Assembly (NCBI GenBank): GCA_015655225.1
Contig: JAATFK010000105.1
Coordinates: 1 to 8,289 of the forward strand
Direction of reading: 5' to 3'
Length of the DNA stretch: 8,289 bases
Origin: Solirubrobacterales bacterium
GTDB lineage: Bacteria; Actinomycetota; Thermoleophilia; Solirubrobacterales; Solirubrobacteraceae
The notes under the pieces are model-generated. The model was not told where the DNA came from. It made no database searches and saw nothing but the letters and a program-made list of their open reading frames with translations. Positions 5,086-8,289 of this stretch are shown piece by piece. A program made the translations under genes and the position numbers. How positions within the stretch are numbered: position 1 is the stretch's first letter; every line of letters starts with the position of its first letter.

Positions 5086-6801
5086 TCAGCTGCCCGGGAC
5101 GCCCGTCCCGGCGAGGATGTCCGGGGCGGCGGTGCGGACCTCGTCGGCCGCCTCGTCGTCCGGCTGCTCCTGGGAGCGGCGCTCGGCCTCGACCCGCAGG
5201 CGGTACGTCTCGACCTCGTCGGCGATCGTCGCCGCGTCCCAGCCGAGCACCTCGCCCATCAGCGTCGCGGCCGGCTCGGCGCTCTTGACGCCGCGGTCGA
5301 AGGTCTCGATCGAGATGCGGGTGCGGCGCGCGAGGACGTCGTCGAGATGGCGGGCGCCCTCGTGCGAGGCGGCGTAGACGACCTCGACGGCGAGGTAGTC
5401 CTCGGCGCCCTCCAGCGGCTCGGCCAGCTCGGGGCGCTCGCGGATCAGCGCGAACAGCTCCTCGATCCGCGAGCCGTAGCGGTTCAGCAGATGCTCGACC
5501 CGCGCCCTGTGGAGGCCGCTCTCCTGCGCCAGCCGCCTGCGGCCGTTCCAGAGCGCCCAGTAGCCCTCGGCGCCGAGCAGCTCGGTGCGCTCGGTGACGG
5601 AGGCGGGAACGCTGCGGTCGAGCCCGCGGGCGGCGGCGTCGATCGCGTCCTTGCCCATCACGCGGTAGGTCGTGTACTTGCCGCCGGCGACCGCGACGAG
5701 GCCGGGCGTCGGCACCGCGACCGTGTGCTCGCGGCTGAGCGAGCTGGTGCTCTCCGACTCGCCGTAGAGGAGCGGCCGCAGGCCGGCGTAGACGCCCTCG
5801 ACGTCCTCGTGCGTGAGCGGCTGCGTGAGCACCCGGTTGACGTGCTCCAGCACGTAGTCGATGTCGGTGCGGCTGGCGGCCGGGTGGGCCTTGTTCAGCT
5901 CCCAGTCGGTGTCGGTCGTGCCGACGATCCAGTGGCGGCCCCACGGGATCACGAAGAGGACGCTCGTCTCGGTTCTGAGGATCAGCCCGGTGTCGAGCTG
6001 GATGCGGTCGCGCGGGACGACGAGGTGGACGCCCTTCGAGGCCCGCACCTTGAACTTGCCGCGCTCGCCGACGAGGTGCTGCATGTCGTCGGTCCAGACG
6101 CCGGTCGCGTTGACGACCTGCTGGGCTCTCACGTCGATCTCGCGGCCGGTCGCGAGGTCTCTCACGCGCACGCCGGTGACGCGCTCGCCTTCCCTCAGGA
6201 AGCTCATCACGGGGGCGTTGTTGGCGACCGCGGCGCCGTACTGGGCGGCGGTGCGGGCGACCGTCAGGGTGTGACGGGCGTCGTCGACCTTGCCGTCGTA
6301 GTACTGGATCCCGCCGATCAGCGCGTCGGGTCTGAGACCCGGGGCGATCTTCAGGGCGCCGCGTCTGGTGAAGTGCTTGTGGCCGGGGACGCCGTCGTGG
6401 CCGGCCATCGTGTCGTACAAGATCATCCCGGCGCCGACGTAGGGTCGCTCCCAGCCGCGATGCGTCAGCGGGTAGAGGAACGGGACCGGCTTCGCGAGGT
6501 GGGGGCAGAGGACGTTCAGCATCAGCCCGCGCTCGTGCAGCGCCTCGCGGACGAGGCTGAAGTTGAGCTGCTCGAGGTAGCGCAGGCCACCGTGGAAGAG
6601 CTTGCTGGAGCGGCTCGAGGTGCCGGCCGCGAAGTCACGCGCCTCCACCAGGGCGACCGACAGCCCGCGCGAGGCGGCGTCGAGCGCCGCGCCGACGCCG
6701 ACGACGCCACCGCCGATCACGACGACCTCGAAGGTCTCGGTCGCCATGCGCTCCAACGCGGCAGAGCGCTGCTCGGGGTTGAGGCTGCTGGGGTCGGTCA
6801 A
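5086..6801 (-). CDS. glpD: FAD-dependent glycerol-3-phosphate dehydrogenase
   Basis: A 571-residue flavoprotein that oxidises sn-glycerol 3-phosphate to dihydroxyacetone phosphate at the membrane and passes electrons to quinone, feeding glycerol and lipid glycerol into glycolysis. The FAD-binding Rossmann motif GGGVVGVGAALDAASRG is at ~30-46, with the ribose-binding Glu at 53. The family signature SSKLFHGGLRYLEQ is at ~65-78, and the second conserved motif GGKYTTYRVMG is near 370. A C-terminal helical domain (~390-530) is typical of aerobic GlpD, so the enzyme is full length. The TTG at 6801 is chosen because GGAG lies 8 bases upstream. An ATG at 6747 (residue 19) has GGAG only 3 bases away, which is too close. 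The gene stands alone: no glpF or glpK is adjacent, and the toxin-antitoxin stop lies 107 bp upstream. Confidence 0.93.
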   Translation of the reverse strand: MTDPSSLNPEQRSAALERMATETFEVVVIGGGVVGVGAALDAASRGLSVALVEARDFAAGTSSRSSKLFHGGLRYLEQLNFSLVREALHERGLMLNVLCPHLAKPVPFLYPLTHRGWERPYVGAGMILYDTMAGHDGVPGHKHFTRRGALKIAPGLRPDALIGGIQYYDGKVDDARHTLTVARTAAQYGAAVANNAPVMSFLREGERVTGVRVRDLATGREIDVRAQQVVNATGVWTDDMQHLVGERGKFKVRASKGVHLVVPRDRIQLDTGLILRTETSVLFVIPWGRHWIVGTTDTDWELNKAHPAASRTDIDYVLEHVNRVLTQPLTHEDVEGVYAGLRPLLYGESESTSSLSREHTVAVPTPGLVAVAGGKYTTYRVMGKDAIDAAARGLDRSVPASVTERTELLGAEGYWALWNGRRRLAQESGLHRARVEHLLNRYGSRIEELFALIRERPELAEPLEGAEDYLAVEVVYAASHEGARHLDDVLARRTRISIETFDRGVKSAEPAATLMGEVLGWDAATIADEVETYRLRVEAERRSQEQPDDEAADEVRTAAPDILAGTGVPGS

Positions 6802-6836
6802 GGCAATCGCTCCACAGGGGGCTGTGTTCGCGCCGC

Positions 6837-6854
6837 GGTGCGGCGATCCGCACC
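6837..6854. promoter_or_regulatory. Inverted repeat upstream of glpD
   Basis: GGTGCGG (6837-6843) and CCGCACC (6848-6854) are perfect 7-base arms separated by CGAT, 35 bases before the glpD TTG start. The repeat may be an operator or an mRNA leader hairpin. A possible minus-strand -10 (TAGCGT, 6860-6865) lies just upstream of it. The remainder of the 6802-6908 gap shows no terminator or other site I can support. Confidence 0.35.
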
Positions 6855-6908
6855 ACTGACGCTACCCGAGTGCTCGCGGCAGCTATCCGAGCCCGCCCGC
6901 CCGGCCCC

Positions 6909-7301
6909 TCACGGCGCGACGAAGAACCCGGCCGCGCTGAAGTGCTCGTCGATCGCCAGCGCTCGCTGGAGGCCACGGTCGCGCATCACCGTGAAGCTTG
7001 CATGGTCGACCAAGGAGGTGCGACGACGCAGGTCGTCGAGGTGCGCCGCGACGGCGCGCGCATGGAGCGTGGGGGTCATCCACACGACCGTCAGGAGTGG
7101 GACGACGTCCTCCAGCAGTCTGCGAGCGACGCGGGCACCGTAGCGGCGGTGCAGCAGCGCCTCCGCCTCGATGACGACGTAGTTGTGGGTCACGCCGCTT
7201 CCCGCTCGGAGCAGTGACGTCAGCTCTTCGGCTACGCGGTCGTGCTGATCGGCGTCGCGGTCTAGATACGCGAGCAGCGCTGACGTGTCGACGAACGTCA
7301 C
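6909..7301 (-). CDS. vapC: PIN-domain toxin of a type II toxin-antitoxin system (VapC family)
   Basis: A 130-residue PIN-domain protein, the usual VapC size. The acidic residues that bind Mg2+ in PIN ribonucleases are all present: Asp5 in FVDTSALLA, Glu45 in YVVIEAEALL, Asp99 in SLVDHASFTVMRD and Asp118 in ALAIDEHF. VapC toxins cleave specific RNAs (tRNA or rRNA) and slow growth when their antitoxin is lost. The target cannot be told from this sequence. The GTG start at 7301 overlaps the antitoxin stop (GTGA, 7298-7301), which means translational coupling, with the antitoxin gene first as in most vapBC pairs. The active site is intact, so the toxin looks functional. One sampled line of the gene (6961-7020) is about 65% G+C against about 73% in a sampled uppP line, a hint of separate origin. 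Confidence 0.9.
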   Translation of the reverse strand: MTFVDTSALLAYLDRDADQHDRVAEELTSLLRAGSGVTHNYVVIEAEALLHRRYGARVARRLLEDVVPLLTVVWMTPTLHARAVAAHLDDLRRRTSLVDHASFTVMRDRGLQRALAIDEHFSAAGFFVAP

Positions 7302-7543
7302 TGCTCGTTCAGATAGTGGTCGTGTCGCTCGGCGAGGTCGGGCACCCCGGAGGAGAAGCTGCCCCGTGCGGCGAGTGCGCGCTGGAGCGCGGCTTCGTCC
7401 ACCGTCTGCTCCGGGCTCAGGTGCTCCTCGAGCGCCTCGCGCACGACGGACGCCTTCGAGACGCCGCGACGTCGCGCGGCGCGCTCGAGCGCGTCCGCTT
7501 GGCCTTCCGGAAGCTGGATGATCGTCCGCACCATCCTCACCAT
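7298..7543 (-). CDS. vapB: Ribbon-helix-helix (CopG-like) antitoxin
   Basis: An 81-residue protein with an N-terminal ribbon-helix-helix domain: beta strand VRTIIQLPEG, helix QADALERAARRRG, turn VSKASV and helix VREALEEHL (residues ~5-42). The C-terminal half (EAALQRALAARGSFSSGVPDLAERHD) is probably disordered when free and wraps the toxin, as in other RHH antitoxins. It should neutralise the VapC partner and bind its own promoter as a dimer. The start is ambiguous: ATG at 7543 and ATG at 7534 both fit (MVRMVR), within a tandem ATGGTG(A/C)GG repeat. Neither has a well-spaced Shine-Dalgarno site, so a leaderless or very short leader is possible. The vapB symbol is by partner; sequence family assignment within RHH antitoxins is less certain. 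Confidence 0.85.
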   Translation of the reverse strand: MVRMVRTIIQLPEGQADALERAARRRGVSKASVVREALEEHLSPEQTVDEAALQRALAARGSFSSGVPDLAERHDHYLNEQ

Positions 7544-7585
7544 GGTACCGGTGCGTCTACCGCGAACAGCGGGTGTCCGGCGTCC

Positions 7586-8289
7586 CTAGAGCGCGAAGAC
7601 GACGGTGCAGAAGACGCCGGCGGCGATGCAGTAGATCCCGAACGGCGTGAGGCGGTTGGTCTCGAACCAGCGCAGCAGGAATCTGACCGCGATCACGGTC
7701 GTGATCGCCGCCGCGATTGCGCCCGCAAGCGCCGCGGCGCGGACGCCGTGGTCGCCGTCGCTGCCGAGCAGCTGCGGCACCTTCAGCAGCGCGGCGGCGC
7801 CGATCACCGGCGTCGCCAGCAGGAAGCCGTAGCGCGCGGCGTCCTCGTTCGAGAGGCCGGCGAGCAGTCCGCCGCCCATCGTCATGCCCGAGCGCGAGAT
7901 GCCGGGGATCAGCGCGGCCGCCTGCGCGGTCCCGATCGCGACCGCCTGGCGCCAGCTGAGCGTCGTCGCGATGAACGCGTCGCTGTCCTCCTCGCCGACG
8001 CGCGGGGAGGCCTCGGGCGCGCGTCGCCGCCAGCGCTCGAAGACGAGCAGCAGGATCCCGTTCAGGATCAGGAACGCGGCGGCGATCGAGGGCGACGCGA
8101 ACAGCTTGCGCAGCGGATCCTGGAGCACGAGCCCGAGGAGGCCGGCCGGGATCGTCCCGACGACGATCAGCCAGCCGAGCCGCGCGTCGGTGTCGCCGGG
8201 CGCGATGCCGCGGTCGCGCAGCGAGCGGCCGAGCCCGCGCAGGATTCGGACCCAGTCCTTCAGGAAGTAGACGACCAGCACGAGCGCGG
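7586..8289 (-). CDS. uppP: Undecaprenyl-diphosphatase (UppP/BacA), N-terminus beyond the right edge
   Basis: This integral membrane enzyme removes a phosphate from undecaprenyl diphosphate to regenerate the lipid carrier for peptidoglycan and other surface glycans, and its activity gives bacitracin resistance. About 234 of the usual ~270-280 residues lie in the window, and the frame stays open to base 8289, so the first ~40-50 residues are missing. The hallmark PGISRSGMTMGGGLLAGLS (encoded near 7855-7911) carries the conserved Ser and Arg of the active site. Hydrophobic segments flank it (GWLIVVGTIPAGLLGLVL, AAFLILNGILLLVF, GFLLATPVIGAAALL, and two more at the C-terminus). The N-terminal Glu-rich catalytic motif lies outside and cannot be checked. 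A GTG at 8281 is not the true start. The 42 bases between its stop and the antitoxin start show no clear terminator. Confidence 0.92.
   Translation of the reverse strand, partial: ALVLVVYFLKDWVRILRGLGRSLRDRGIAPGDTDARLGWLIVVGTIPAGLLGLVLQDPLRKLFASPSIAAAFLILNGILLLVFERWRRRAPEASPRVGEEDSDAFIATTLSWRQAVAIGTAQAAALIPGISRSGMTMGGGLLAGLSNEDAARYGFLLATPVIGAAALLKVPQLLGSDGDHGVRAAALAGAIAAAITTVIAVRFLLRWFETNRLTPFGIYCIAAGVFCTVVFAL

Noticed and set aside
4697..5944. Long minus-strand frame overlapping the PRC-barrel and glpD genes
   Set aside because: Its product is an Arg/Pro/Gly-rich shadow with no recognisable motif, and it crosses two well-supported genes in other frames.
5347..7143. Long + strand open frame (598 codons) antisense to glpD and vapC
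   Set aside because: It is a by-product of high GC content: the peptide is Val/Ala/Arg/Asp/Gly-rich without any domain, while the opposite strand encodes the unmistakable GlpD and VapC motifs.
1..8289. CRISPR array, tRNA/rRNA, prophage or insertion sequence
   Set aside because: No regularly spaced repeats, no transposase or integrase motifs, and no terminal inverted repeats or tRNA-like segments were found in reading both strands.

Overview
The window is very GC-rich chromosomal DNA (roughly 70-73% G+C in coding regions) with dense genes, GTG and TTG starts, and weak or absent Shine-Dalgarno sites at several genes. A c-di-AMP riboswitch precedes a multi-domain NlpC/P60 peptidoglycan hydrolase. 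Together these suggest a high-GC actinobacterium. The overall style is compatible with the Thermoleophilia/Solirubrobacterales (Conexibacter-like), but that assignment is inference from composition and gene content, not from a marker gene.

Layout, left to right. (1) 1-867, + strand: the 3' end of a glycosyltransferase-GtrA fusion gene, then a small SnoaL/NTF2-like gene just downstream. (2) 871-2441, - strand: a secreted cell-wall hydrolase with three peptidoglycan-binding repeats and an NlpC/P60 domain, preceded by a clear c-di-AMP (ydaO-type) riboswitch and a lower-GC promoter region. (3) 2526-4365, - strand: a TetR-family repressor and an MFS efflux-type transporter in one operon. Two matching palindromes, 22 bp apart, cover the predicted tetR promoter. 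(4) 4471-5082, + strand: a divergent PRC-barrel protein with a coiled-coil tail. (5) 5086-6801, - strand: FAD-dependent glycerol-3-phosphate dehydrogenase (glpD). (6) 6909-7543, - strand: a type II toxin-antitoxin pair (ribbon-helix-helix antitoxin and PIN-domain VapC toxin) with a 4-base overlap. (7) 7586-8289, - strand: most of undecaprenyl-diphosphatase (uppP), with its N-terminus beyond the right edge.

Several genes concern the cell envelope: a lipid-linked glycosyltransferase/flippase-like fusion, a wall hydrolase under c-di-AMP control, and recycling of the undecaprenyl carrier. They are not one operon, so a joint function is not shown. I find no CRISPR array, rRNA/tRNA, prophage or insertion sequence, and no wholly new gene system. 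The most interesting parts are regulatory: the riboswitch, whose closing helix competes with a hairpin that would bury the ribosome-binding site; the paired TetR operators over an apparently leaderless start; and the unusual 75-residue extension ahead of the export signal in the riboswitch-controlled hydrolase.
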